Positions 22,470 through 34,700 of a stretch of 64,000 nucleotides of DNA are shown here, piece after piece. The translations under genes were made by a program, and so were the position numbers. Position 1 is the stretch's first letter. Each line of letters starts with the position of its first letter. Source of the DNA: Luzula sylvatica (lineage: Eukaryota; Streptophyta; Magnoliopsida; Poales; Juncaceae); contig OX326958.1 of the NCBI GenBank assembly GCA_946800325.1, positions 65,886,366-65,950,365 of the forward strand. Direction: 5' to 3'. Below the pieces are notes generated by a model. That model had not been told where the DNA came from, made no database searches, and was given only the letters and a program-made list of their open reading frames with translations.

Positions 22470-22714
22470 CTTTCAACGACAGGCCATCGGAAAAGGCATC
22501 AGCGATGGGCCGTCGGAAAAGGCATTAGCGACGGGCCGTCGCTGAAACTTAACCGTCGCTGAAACCAGTATGAGCGACGGGCCGTCGCTGAAAGTGACAT
22601 CAACGACGCGGCTTTCAGTGACGGTTTTTTAGCGATGGTAATTGTTTTAGCGACGGTTTTTGGGACTTTTAGCGACGGTTTTTACCGTCGCTGATACCCT
22701 GAAATGTTGTAGTG
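22470..22714. mobile_element. CACTA (En/Spm) transposon end
   Basis: The right border is ...ATGTTGTAGTG, which is CACTACAACAT on the opposite strand. The 230 bp inside are packed with subterminal repeats GCGACGG, CCGTCGCT and AGCGACGGGCCGTCGCTGAAA in both orientations. These are hallmarks of CACTA elements. The opposite end and the transposase are missing, so it is a truncated remnant. Confidence 0.85.
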
Positions 22715-22839
22715 CATCCTCCTCCATATCTCTCTATGTTCATTAACTTCCTCTCTTTTCCACACCGATCAACTAGATCCGTCACCCCGCTTCCCAATAC
22801 GTATAGAAAAATAGGACGCGTCCTGAATTTATTACGGTA

Positions 22840-22930
22840 GAGCGTGACTTGTCTGTATCATGTTTGTCGTGTCTTCTTTTGTACGATCTCTTGGAAGAAG
22901 CTACCACCATTAAATTCTGTTTCCGTACTT
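22840..22930 (+). pseudogene. Second RING-finger exon 1 (copy 2)
   Basis: The frame reads VSCLSC, LLLYDLLEEATTIKFCFRT and ends in phase 1 before GTAAAC at 22931. It aligns with the N-terminal half-RING of DRIP/PCGF proteins, but the second cysteine of the first pair is replaced by LY and the conserved histidine of the CLHT motif is arginine. The frame stays open, but the zinc ligands are lost and the splice donor is weak. A non-functional exon copy. Confidence 0.6.
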
Positions 22931-23593
22931 GTAAACTTGCTCTTTGTAGGAACTATTCTCGATTTTATTTATTTATTTTGGGTTATGTTTTGTCCAGAAA
23001 TATCTATCTTGTTTATTTAGGTCCTATCTTCGTGTATTTCTCTATCATATTAATTGGTTTTTCGTCCGTAAAAACAAAATTAAGCATCATAAAATGCCAC
23101 CTAGATATATCAAATCATACATGCACTAACCTGCTACATAGATTGCTACACAATAAATTTGATTGGATTATTTTGCAAAATAATATTAATTATGGGGGAC
23201 TATTAGCATTAATTTTTAACGCACACAATTAATTCCTAATCAACCACTAACATTTTTATATATTATATCATTATAAAAATATTTTACATCATTAATAAAA
23301 AGATACTTATAGGTATTATTTCTATTTAATTAGATATCCAAATCCCTAAATGTGAATCTTATAGTCATTCAAGGACAAAGTTCAAATGCTATTGGGAAAG
23401 AGTCCAAGTGTAGTTTTGTGATGTTTAAAGATGAGTGAAGAATTATCGGGGTTTTTTTTTTTTTTTTTTTTTAAATTATTCAGTTTGACTAGTTGTTAAT
23501 CTTGTAATCGAGTTACACGCAAAATTTGTAGATATTATATTTCTTCGTGTTTAATATTTAATTAGCTTGATAGAAATCATCAAACTTTCACAG

Positions 23594-23700
23594 TAATTTG
23601 CAGGAAATGTATCGTGGAGAAGCTAAAAAATGAAGTTGCATGCCCAATTTGTAATTTTCATCTAGGTCTACTTCTTTGGAAAAGCTCGGATAATTTTTGA
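23594..23700 (+). pseudogene. RING-finger exon 2, frame intact (copy 2)
   Basis: After a TTTCACAG acceptor the exon reads CRKCIVEKLKNEVACPICNF then HLG..., supplying the second half of a RING finger (C-x2-C and CPIC pairs). Three extra bases (TAA) at the exon start would add one residue without a stop. The frame ends at TGA 23698-23700 after WKSSDNF. This exon is healthy while the exon 1 copies upstream are broken, the reverse of copy 1. Confidence 0.75.
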
Positions 23701-24349
23701 TCTTTTTTTATTTTGAACCTCTAAATTCAATTATAGAACACTAGAAATTTATCTTCGGAGGAAAGAACTTTTCGCTGATCGATCAGGTCTAAAAAAGTAT
23801 TAATTCAATAATGTATAAATACTTGAGAGAAATTTCTAGTGTTTATTTTTGAATTAAGAGATTCAAAATTAAAGATGAAAAATAATACGAGCTTGTTCAA
23901 AGGGGGTCGCCCCTACATGTTACTTCATTTTTGAACCTCTCAACGATACATTTCCGGCAAATTATGCCCGATTAATTCTATTAAAATTATTAAATATTTA
24001 ACGCAAAGAAAAATAGGATTTACAAACTTTACGTGCAGCTCGGGAAGAGTATACGTGCTTACTCAGTTGCTGCTCGAGTACAACTAGTAAAATTTAATAA
24101 TTTAATAGTTTTAATAAAATTCAAAAATCTGTTCTTCATTCATTTTGTGATATCTCAAGCCTACACTCGAACTCTTTCCCAATATTTTTTTTTTTTTACG
24201 TTGTCCTTAAATCCATAGAAGATTCACATTTTGGGACAATCGGGATACCTAATTAAATAGAAAATTTTGCTTATGAGTCAATTTTTATTAACAACGTAAA
24301 ATATTTTTCTTAATGATATATGTATAAAATATGAGTGATTAATCTGGAA

Positions 24350-24770
24350 TTTATTGTGTGAGTTAAAACTAAATAGTAGTGATCACCATAATTATTATTA
24401 TTTTGCAAAATATTTTTATGGAATTTATGGTGTAGCAACCTATGTAGCAATTCAGTACATGGTTGATGGCATAAACCTAGGTGGCATTTTCTGGGCGATA
24501 AACCAACTAATATGGTAGAGAAATAAATGAAAATAGAAGGGCCTATATAACTAAGATATATATTTCTAAACAAAATAATTTAACAAAACAAAACCCAAAT
24601 AAATGAGAAAGATCGAGAATATTTCCTACAAAACAAGCTTACAAGTGTGGAGGCAGAATATAATGGTGGAGCTTCTTCAAAGAACTCATCACAAAGATGA
24701 CATGGCACAAAGATGACATGGCATGCATGATACGGTCGAATCGCGTTCTACGATTACAAATTCAGGAACG
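24350..24770 (-). pseudogene. Third RING-finger exon 1 plus intron, inverted
   Basis: On the minus strand the sequence reads FVIVERDSTVSCMPCHLC (from about 24770), then a GAGTTCTTTGAAGAAGCT stretch (EFFEEA) and an ATTI/CLHT-like end before a GTAAGC donor (exon edge 24643). A 16-bp tandem duplication (ACAAAGATGACATGGC twice, 24691-24722) and a one-base deletion break the frame. Downstream the intron matches the intron after 22930 in inverted orientation. It is the closest of all copies to the DRIP-type N-terminus upstream of the cysteines. Confidence 0.6.
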
Positions 24771-24948
24771 TAGAGGGCGCAGAATGACTCATCTCGTCGC
24801 CTGGTGTAGAAAAGAGAGAAAGTGAAAAAAATATATAAAATGATTTGAAGGAGGGTGAGAGGGTTAAATATAGAAGTGAGAGAGCCATAGTTCATTTGAT
24901 TTGAGGATTTAGAGATATTGTGCGAGACAGACAAGACATAGGTTTTCA

Positions 24949-25570
24949 TAGAGCTGGCAAAATCTGACCCGATCCGAAAAATGATCCAATCCGTCCAAAT
25001 TCGAACTCGACCCGAATCGAAAAATGTTGAAAAATCAACGATCCGAACCCGAACCGAAATCGAATGATCCGAATGCGAAATGGAACTGAAAGCGAATGAC
25101 CCGAACACAAAAATTGACCCGAAATCGAATGGCCCGAACCCGAAATCGACCCGAACTCGAATGACCCGAAACCTGAATGAACCCGAAACCCGAATGACCC
25201 GAAACTCATGATCCGGATGACCCGAAACTCACGACCCGAATGACCCGAAATTTAATATAATTTTGCTAAAATATTTTGGAATCAATAAAATAAATTCCGA
25301 ATTATTCGAAAACTAAATTTTCGAAAAAATCTAATGATTCGAAATCAAATTTTGCGAAATCCGAATGACCCGAAAACCAAAACGACCCGAAACCGAATGA
25401 CCCGAAAACCAAAACGACCAGAAACCGAAAGATCCGAAAACCGAAACGACCAGAAACTGAATGACCCGAAAACCGAACGATCCGAACCCGAACGACCCAC
25501 AACCCGAAACGACCCGAACCCGAAATGACCCAACCCGACCCCGACCCGACTCACCCGATTACCACCTCTA
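24949..25570. mobile_element. hAT-like MITE with CCCGAA short repeats
   Basis: The ends are TAGAGCTGGCAAAAT and the reverse complement of ATTACCACCTCTA. Between them are dense degenerate repeats of ACCCGAA/GACCCGAAAACC. TAGAGGTGGCAA-type ends with GACCCGAAC interiors are a common non-autonomous plant DNA-transposon type. No convincing 8-bp target duplication was found, so class is tentative. The S-F-G-F ORFs in it are repeat artefacts. Confidence 0.5.
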
Positions 25571-26129
25571 TTCCTTCACACATTTTTCTTCTCATCCATT
25601 GTCTTGCAAAAATGTTGCAAAAATGTTGGTTAAATAATGCCTTGCCAATATATCAAATTGTGTACTTTATTTCATTATATTAATATAAATTAATTTGTAT
25701 ATCATATTTATTATGATTTTATTTTTTAACTAAACATATTTTATGATTATAATAATTAATATTAATTAAAAAATTAAATAAATAAGTATAAATAATATAT
25801 AGTATATATCATGTGTACTTTATTTAATAAATTTATATTTCAAATTATTTATATTATCTTTTTTTTCTTAAACATAATAGTAAGTAATAGTAAATAATTT
25901 CAGTCAACAAACTAATAAAACAATATGCATTTGTCAATTAATATAATAGTATTAATTATATATATAATATTAATATGTAATGTATATTATTAATATTATA
26001 TGTAATATTAACATACTATATAATATTAATACAATAAAACTATAATTAAAATTTAATAATACAATCTAATATAATAACAATAATATCATTATTAACTGTA
26101 ATAATAAAATAACAACATTATATTGTTTG
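25571..26129. other. AT-rich DNA, no feature
   Basis: Simple AT-rich sequence (TAATATTAAT words) between the MITE and the satellite array. Confidence 0.6.
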
Positions 26130-28981
26130 AACTCCTCAAACGGTACAAAGATTGTTATGAACCGAAAAACAAATTTTCTTAGTGTTTGTGAAATTTGGTG
26201 AAAAGTTATGTAGTAAAACATACGATACTAATGATCTAAAAACATGTTATTTGATCGCCTCAAAGCGTTAAAAGAGTGCTATGAATCGAAAAGAAAACTT
26301 TCTTAGTGTTTATACAATTTGTTGAAAAGTTACGTAGTAAAATATTCGATTCAAACCATCTCAAAAACACGTTAGTTTGATTCCTCAGAGAGTTGAAAGA
26401 TTGTTATGAATCGAAAAACAAACTTTCTTAGTGTTCGTAAAATTTTGTGAAATGTTATGTTGTAAAATTTAGTGAAATGTTATGTCGTAAAAGATGCGAG
26501 ACAAATGATCTAAAAACACGTTATTTGAACTCCTCAAAACGTAAACAGATTCCTATGAATCGAAAAGAAAAGTTTCTTAGTGTTTGTACAATTTGGTGAA
26601 AAGTTACGTCGTAAAAGGTTAAATCCAAACCATCTAAAAAACACGCTATTTTGGGCTCCTCCGAGCGTTAAAAGATTGTTATGAATCGAAAAACAAACTT
26701 TCTTATTGTTTGTAAAATTTGGTGAATTGTTATGTGGTAAAATATACGAAACAAATGATCTAAAAACAAGTTATTTGAACTCCTCAAACGGTACAAAGAT
26801 TGTTATGAATCGAAAAACAAACTTTCTTAGTGTTTGTGAAATTTGGTGAAAAGTTATGCAGTGAAAGATACGATACAAATGATCTAAAAACATGTTATTT
26901 GAACTCCTCAAAAGGTAAAAAGATTGCTACGAATCGAAAAACAAAATTTCTTAGTATTTGTAAAATTTGTTGAAAAGTTATGTAGTAAAAGATACGATAC
27001 AAATGATCTAAAAACCCTTTATTTGAACTCCTCAGATTGCTATGAATCGTAAAACAAACTTTCTTAGTGTATGTAAAATTTGGTGAAATGTTATGTGGTA
27101 AAAGATACGATACAAATAATCTAAAAACAAGTTATTTGAACTCCTCAAATAGTACAAAGATGGTTATGATTTGAAAAACAAACTTTCTTATTGTTTGTGA
27201 AATTTGGTGAAATTTTTTGTAGTAAAAGATACGATACAAATGATCTAAAAATACGTTATTTGAACATCTCAAAGCGTTAAAAGATTGCTAAGAATCGAAA
27301 AGAAAATTTTCTTAGTGTTTGTACAATTTGTTGAAAAGTTACGTAGTAAAAGATTCGATCCAAACCATCTCAAAAACATGTCATTTTGATTCCTCAGAGA
27401 GTTGAAAGATTGTTATGAATCGAAAAACAAACTTTCTTAATGTTTGTGAAATTTGGTGAAAAGTCATGTAGTAAAAGATACGATACAAATGATCTGAAAA
27501 CACGTTGTTTGAACTCCTCAGATTGCATGCTATGAATCAAAAAATAAACTTTCTTAGTGTTTGAAAAATTTGGTGAAATGTTACGTAGTAAAAGATTAGA
27601 TCCAAACCATCTAAAAAAATAAGTAATTTGGGCTCCTCAGAGCATTAAAAGATTGTTATGAATCGTAAAACAAACTTTCTTATTGTTTGTAAAATTTGGT
27701 GAATTGTTATGTGGTAAAAGATACGATACAAATGATCTAAAAACAAGTTATTTGAACTCCTCAAACGGTACAAAGATTGTTATGAATCGAAAAACAAACT
27801 TTCTTAGTGTTTGTGAAATTTGGTGAAACGTTATGCAGTGAAAGATACGATACAAATGATATAAAAACATGTTATTAGAACCATCTCAAAAACACATTTA
27901 TTTGCGCTCCTGATCAGAACGTTAAAAGATTGTTATGAATCGAAAAACAAACTTTTTTGGTGTTTGTGAAATTTGGTGAAAAGTTATGTTGTAAAACATA
28001 CGATACAAATGATCTAAAAACACGTTATTTGAACTCCTCAAAAGGTTAAAAGATTGCTATGAATCGAAAAACAAACTTTCTTAGTGTTTGTAAAATTTGG
28101 TGAAAAGTTAGGTAGTAAAAGATACGATACAAATGATCAAAAAACACATTATTTGAACTCCTTAAAGTGTAAAAAGATTGCAATGAATCGAAAAGAAAAC
28201 TTTCGTAGAGTTTGTACAATTTGGTGAAAAGTTACGTAGTAAAAGATTCGATCCAAACCATCTCAAAAACACATTATTTGGACTCCTCAAAGCGTTAAAA
28301 TAGTGTTATGAATCGAAGAACAAACTTTCTTAGTGTTTGTAAAATTTGATGAAAAGTTATGTAGTAAAAGATATCATACAAATGATCTAAAAACAAGTTA
28401 TTCGAACTCCTCAATGCGTTAAAAGATTGCTATGAATCGAAAAGAAAACTTTCTTAGTGTTTGTACAATTTGGTGAAAAGTTACGTAGTAAAAGATTCGA
28501 TCCAAACCATCTCAAAAACACATTATTTTGATTTCTCGGAGCGTTAAAAGATTGTTATGAATCGAAAAACAAACTTTCTTAGTGTTCGTAAAATTTGGTG
28601 AAATGTTATGTAGTAAAAGATACGATACAAATGATCTAAAAACACGTCATTTGAACTCCTCAAACGGTAAAAAGAGTGTTATGAATCGAAAAACAAACTT
28701 TCTTTGTGTTTGTGAAATTTGGTGAAAAGTTATGTAGTAAAAGATACGGTACAAATGATCTAAAAACACGTTATTTCAACTCCTCAGATTGCTATGAATC
28801 GAAAAACAAACTTTCTTAGTGTATGTAAAATGTGGTGAAAAGTTACGTAGTTAAAGATACGATACAAATGATCTAAAAACACATTATTTGAACTCCTCAA
28901 ACGGTAAAAAGAGTGTTATGAATCGAAAAAATAAATTTCTTAGTGTTTGTGAAATTTGGTGAAAAGTTATGTAGTAAAAGA
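26130..28981 (+). repeat. 124-bp satellite array, block 1 (about 23 monomers)
   Basis: The monomer starts GATACGATACAAATGATCTA and passes through CACGTTATTTGAACTCCTC, TATGAATCGAAAAACAAAC and AAATTTGGTGAAAAGTTATG. Counting one full unit gives 124 bp. Shorter units (about 113 bp) lack part of the CTCAAACGGTAAAA segment. Two variant classes alternate irregularly: one with GATACGATACAAATGATCT, another with GATTCGATCCAAACCATCTC and CTCCTCAGAGCG. No coding function; small ORFs are coincidental. Confidence 0.95.
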
Positions 28982-29864
28982 TGTTGGGTATCGGTGTCAC
29001 TACCGAGCCCCGCGCAGCGGATTGAGAGGTCCGGTCCGACCCGATCCTGAGGACCACGTCAACGACTCAACCGTACGAATCATGAAATGCATCTAACCTA
29101 TGAAATTAACTCTTAATTCATAGAGAATCATACCACGTGAAATTGATCACGGAGACGGGTTGAATCTATTAGCTGCTGCTCGCTTCGATTCCGGCGACAC
29201 GCACGTCCCACGCCCGCGCGATTCGACACCTAGTTCGAAGCTCCGATTTGTCGTATACAACCGGAATTTATCCGGTTCGTCTCCGACCTTGCTCGTCCTT
29301 GCTCTCGATTGATCACAGTCGAAGATCTTAACTTAGATCTCTCTACTCGTATCCACCTCGAGCTTTTCGTCTTTCGGTTGCGGTGAATTCCCCTAAAATT
29401 CACCACAAATACTTGCTCAAATCTCCAACTTGTCTCACAAGTCAAAATCCCTTTTCTCTCTTAGATCTAGATCTTTTCTTAGCTCAGAATAATCACCAGA
29501 GAGAGAGAGAGGTTACAAGAATATAAATATATTCTGTGATTAATGAGTATTAATGAGTATCAAAAACTGCTAATCCAGAATTCGGATCACAGTGTACCGT
29601 CATGACGTACGATAACGTCCGTCATGACGCACCACCGTCATGACGCACAACTTGGTGCGTCGTGACGGTATACTCACAGATTGGCTTTCTCAGAATTACT
29701 CTACTGTGCGTCATGACGCACAATATGGTGCGTCATGACGCACCATGTAATTTCTGCCAGATTTGCATAATCTTATTATGCATCCAATCGTTCCGACGAA
29801 CACGTATGTTTGTCTACACTCATTTGTACATTCAACTAGTTGATCTGTAACTGTATTTCCTTCA
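28982..29864. mobile_element. Solo LTR (883 bp) with 5-bp target duplication AAAGA
   Basis: Borders are TGTTGGGTAT... and ...TATTTCCTTCA, flanked by AAAGA at 28977-28981 and 29865-29869. The satellite monomer continues in register across the insertion, so it is precise. Both ends match those of the LTR at 54136-55147, so this is the same copia superfamily lineage reduced to one LTR. By comparison with that element its transcriptional orientation is probably minus. The LTR holds five copies of the palindrome CGTCATGACG (29598-29740). Confidence 0.92.
29598..29740. promoter_or_regulatory. Palindrome array CGTCATGACG in the solo LTR
   Basis: Perfect CGTCATGACG occurs at 29598, 29620, 29636, 29709 and 29731, with a one-base variant (CGTCGTGACG) at 29658. 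Each contains two TGACG half sites, the core bound by plant TGA-type bZIP factors. The array sits in the region expected to be U3. Binding is inferred from the motif. Confidence 0.65.
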
Positions 29865-31711
29865 AAAGATACGATACAAACGATCTAAAAACACGTTATT
29901 TGAACTCCTCAACTTGCTATGAATCGAAAAACAAACTTTCTTCGTGTATGTAAAATTTGGTGAAAAGTTACGTAGTAAAAGATTAGCTCCAAACCATCTC
30001 AAAAACACGTTATTTGGGCTCCTTAAAGTGTAAGAAGATTGCAATGAATCAAAACGAAAACTTTCGTAGTGTTTGTACAATTTGATGAAAAGTTACGTTG
30101 TAAAAGATTATATCCAAACCATCTCAAAAACACATTATTTTGATTCCTCAGAGCGTTAAAAGATTGTTATGTATCGAAAAACAAACTTTCTCAGTGTTCG
30201 TAAAATTTGGTGAAATGTTATGTAGTAAAAGATACGATACAAATGATCTAAAAACACGTTATTTGAACTCCTCAAAGCGTTAAAAGATTGCTATGAATCG
30301 AAACAAAACTTTCTTAGTGTTTGTAAAATTTGGTGAAAAGTTATGTTGTAAAAGATTCGATATAAATGATCTAAAAACACGTTATTAGAACTCCTCAGAT
30401 TGCTATGAATCGAAAAACAAACTTTCTTAGTGTATGTAAAATTTGGTGAAAAGTTACGTGGAAAAAGATTAGATCCAAACCATCTCAAAAACACGTTATT
30501 TGGGCTCCTCAGAGCGTTAAAAGATTGTTATGAATCGTACAACAAACTTTCTTAGTGTATGTAAAATTTGGGGAAATGTTATGTGGTAAAAGAAACGATA
30601 TAAATGATCTTATAAAAACAAGTTATTTGAACTCCTCAAACGGTACAAATATTGTTATGAATTGAAAACAAACTTTCTTTGTGTTAGTAAAATTTGGTGA
30701 AAAGTTAGGTAGTAAAAGATACGATACGAATGATCCAAAAACACATTATTTGAAATCCTTAAAGTGTAAAAAGATTGCAATGAATCGAAAAGAAAACTTT
30801 CGTAGTGTTTGTACAATTTGGTGAAAAGTTACGTAGTAAAAAATTCTATCCAAACTATATCAAAAACACATTATTTGGACTCCTCAGAGCGTCAAAAGAT
30901 TGTTATGAATCGGAAAACAAATTTTCTTAGTTTTTGTAAAATTTGGTGAAAAGTTAGGTAGTAAAAGATACGATACGAATGATCCAAAAACACATTATTT
31001 GAACTCCTTAAAGTTTAAAAAGATTGCAATGAATCGAAAAGAAAACTTTCGTAGTGTTTGTACAATTTGCTGAAAAGTTACGTAGTAAAATATTTGATGT
31101 AAACACCCTCAAAAACATGTTATTTTGATTCCTCGGAGCGTTAAAAGATTGTTATCAATCGTAAAACAAACTTTCTTAGTGTTTGTAAAATTTGGGGAAA
31201 TGTTATGTGGTAAAAGATACGATACAAATGATCTAAAAAAAGTTATTTGAACTCCTCAAATGGTACAAAGATTGTTATGAATCGAAAACAAACTTTCGTA
31301 GTGTTTGTCAAATTTGGTGAAAAGTTATGTAGTAAAAGATTCGATACAAATGATCTAAAAACACGTTATTAGAACTCCTCAGATTGCTATGAATCGAAAA
31401 ACAAACTTTATTAGTGTATGTAAAATTTGGTGAAAAGTTACGTAGTAAAAGATTAGATCCAAACCATCTCAAAAACACGTTATTTGGGCTCCTCAGAGCG
31501 TTAAAAGATTGTTATGAATCGTACAACAAAGTTTCTTAGTGTATGTAAAATTTGGGGAAATGTTATGTGGTAAAAGAAACGATCTAAATGATCTAAAAAC
31601 AAGTTATTTGAACTCCTCAAACGGTACAAAGATTGTTATGAATTGAAAACAAACTTTCTTAGTGTTTGTGAAATTTGGTGAAAAGTTATGTAGTAAAAAA
31701 TACGATACAAA
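29865..31711 (+). repeat. 124-bp satellite array, block 2 (about 15 monomers)
   Basis: The same monomer continues from the solo LTR to the copia fragment. It ends within a monomer (GATACGATACAAATG) at 31711, where the copia sequence starts. Confidence 0.95.
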
Positions 31712-34700
31712 TGCTTAAGGATAGTTATGAATTAAAAACTGGTCCTTAGTTCTTCGTAAGTACTTAAGGATAGTTTTCACGGCTTGCCAATGCGGATCAC
31801 CTGGATTCGATTGGTAACGTGATAGGACGCTCAATGCATACGATACGTCAGGTCTCGTACATATCATGTCATACATGATATATCCAACCGCCGAATCGTA
31901 TGGAACCTTATTCATGTTACTTTTCTCTTCGCTCGATGTCGGACATTGAGCTTTCGAAAAGTTCATACCACTCGACATGGGAAGAAACCCTTTCTTAGAG
32001 TTTTGCATGAAAAATCTTTTCAGCACCTTGTCGATGTTCGTACTCTGACTTAGGCCGAGGAGTCTCTTGGATCTATCACTATAGATCCTCACGCCTAAAA
32101 TGTAGGCGGCCTCTCCTAAATCTTTCATAGCGAAACGAGTATTCAAATACTTCTTAACATCCGATAACATCGGAATGTCGTTTCCTATGATCAATATATC
32201 GTCCACATAAAGAACAAGAAATGCTACGCGGCTCCCACTAACCTTCTTATATACACAAGGTTCTTCTTCGTTCTTGATAAAATCATACTCGCGTATGACT
32301 TCATCAAAACGAATGTTCCAACTCCGAGAAGCTTGTTTCAGCCCATAAATGGACCTTTGAAGCTTGCATACTTTCTTAGGATTCTTTGGATCGATAAAAC
32401 CTTCGGGTTGTGTCATGTACACATCCTCCGATAAGTTTCCGTTAAGGAAAGCAGTTTTAACATCCATTTGCCATATCTCATAGTCATAATATGCAGCTAT
32501 GGCAAGGATAATCCTTATAAACTTAAGCATGGCTACCGGCGAAAACGTTTCATCATAGTCTACACCATGAATTTGCTTGAAATCTTTCGCAACTAACCGT
32601 GCTTTGTAAGTATGCACTTTCCCATCCATGTCAATTTTCTTCTTGAAAATCCATTTACACCCGACGGGTTTAACCAAGGGTGGTAGATCAATCAAGTTCC
32701 AAACTTGATTATCATACATGGATTGGATCTCGGACTTCATGGCATCATGCCATTTGTCGGAATCTTCGCTCAACATAGCATCTTTGTAGGTTGTCGGCTC
32801 ATCATCTATGAGTTCGACGTTGCCTTCATCAGTCACGATAAATCCATATCGTACTGGTTCCAGCCGGGTCCTACTAGACCTACGAGGAGCACCTTGTGCT
32901 ATTGGCTCGACATCCTCAACTATTGATGGATTCGGGTCAACATCCATCGGTTCAATGTTTATTTCTGAATCTCGAACCTCTTCGAGATCAATCTTACTCC
33001 CACTAGCTCGTTGAGATATAAAGTCCTCCTCCAAGAAGGTACCTCTTCGAGCTATGAAAACCTTGTTTTCCTCGGGATTGTAGAAATAATATCCTTTAGT
33101 TTCCTTAGGATATCCTACAAATAAACATTTTTCAGATTTGGGTTCGAGTTTATCCGAAAACATTTTCCGGACGTAAACATCGCATCCCCAAATTCTGATA
33201 AAAGATAACACCGGAGGTTGTCCGGTCCATATCTCATATGGTGTCTTTTGAACCGATTTAGAAGGTAAGCGGTTTATTAGAAAAGCCGCTGTCTCAAGGG
33301 CATATCCCCAAAACGATTTTGGGAGACTAGTTTGACTCATCATCGATCGAACCATATTCAATAAGGTCCGATTCCTCCTCTCGGACACGCCATTCCATTG
33401 AGGCGTTCCAGGTGGAGTCAATTGTGAAACGATTCCACAATCTTTGAGATGATCCTCAAACTCATAGCTCAAATACTCGCCTCCTCGATCTGATCGAAGT
33501 GCTTTGATTGTCTTGCCAAGTTGATTTTGAACTTCATTCTGAAATTCTTTGAACTTTTCAAAAGATTCAGACTTGTTACGCATTAAGTAGATATACCCAT
33601 ATCTACTAAAATCATCCGTAAACGTTATGAAATATCGATAACCTCCTCTTGCCTCGGTACTCATTGGACCACATACATCAGAATGTATAAGTTCCAATAG
33701 TTCCTTGGACCTTTCTCCAACTTTTGAGAATGGTGCCTTTGTCATCTTGCCAAGTAAACAAGATTCGCATTGTCCATATGAATCAAATTCAAATAAATCC
33801 AAAAGTCCATCCTTATGGAGTTTTGATATGCGCTTCTCGTTTATATGGCCAAGTCGACAATGCCAAAAGTAAGTTTTACTATCAACTTTAGGTTTAATCC
33901 GATTCGTGTTTATATTATAGATTGATTTATCATTTGTGTAATTCATATCTAAAATGTAAAGACCATTTTCTAATAGAACATTTCCATAGAATAAATTATC
34001 CTTACAAATAGAAAATTCATTATTCTTAATAATAAATTCATAACCGTCATTAGCTAGTCTAGACACACTAATAATGTTCTTACACAAACTTGGAACAAAA
34101 TAACAATTATTCAGTTCTAAAATAAATCCACTCGGTAAAGTAATAAAAATATCTCCGACGGCCAATGCAGCAACGCTTGCTCCATTCCCTACTCGAAAAT
34201 CCACTTCACCGCGTGTTAACTTCCTTCTATTTTGAAGAACCTGCATATTTCGACAAATATGAGTTCCACAACCGGTATCTAATACCCAATTGTCCAAAAT
34301 TGAAATGTTAACATCTATAATAGTCATACCTGCGGTTCCGGCTTCCAAAGCCTTCCCCTTGCTTTTCTTCACCTCCTCGAGGTAAATCTTGCAATTTCTC
34401 TTCCAAAGCCTTCCCCTTGCTTCTCTCTCTCTCTCTGGTCAATCCAGATGTGAATTCATTCAGAATATTCAGAATATTCCAGAAATATTGAAAGACATCT
34501 TTCTATTGAGTGAAAGGGTGTAAAGAGAGAGAACCGAGAAAAACAGTTTTTTCGGAGAAGAGAATCAATCGATCGAGCAAGTTCGCCGGTGCTTCGTCTA
34601 GGCAGTTGCACCCGCGACCGACGTCTTACGAGTCAAGGTGGATACACATAGAGGAGCAACATCTGGGGCTCTTTCGGTTGTGATCGATTCGGAGGAACGA

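Larger units (their letters stand above)
20269..24473 (+). repeat. Segmental duplication, copy 2 (partner 641-5075)
   Basis: Collinear with 641-5075 and in direct orientation. It lacks both MITEs present in copy 1 but has a CACTA end (about 22258-22714), a 20-bp deletion in RING exon 1 and an additional 90 bp near exon 2. The inverted arm continues past the shared end into 24474-24770, so the duplication that made copy 1 took only part of it. Confidence 0.9.

Noticed and set aside
24689..25554. S/F/G-rich minus-strand ORFs
   Set aside because: Most of their length is CCCGAA-type short repeats of a MITE; only the last residues near 24700-24770 (RING exon) are meaningful.
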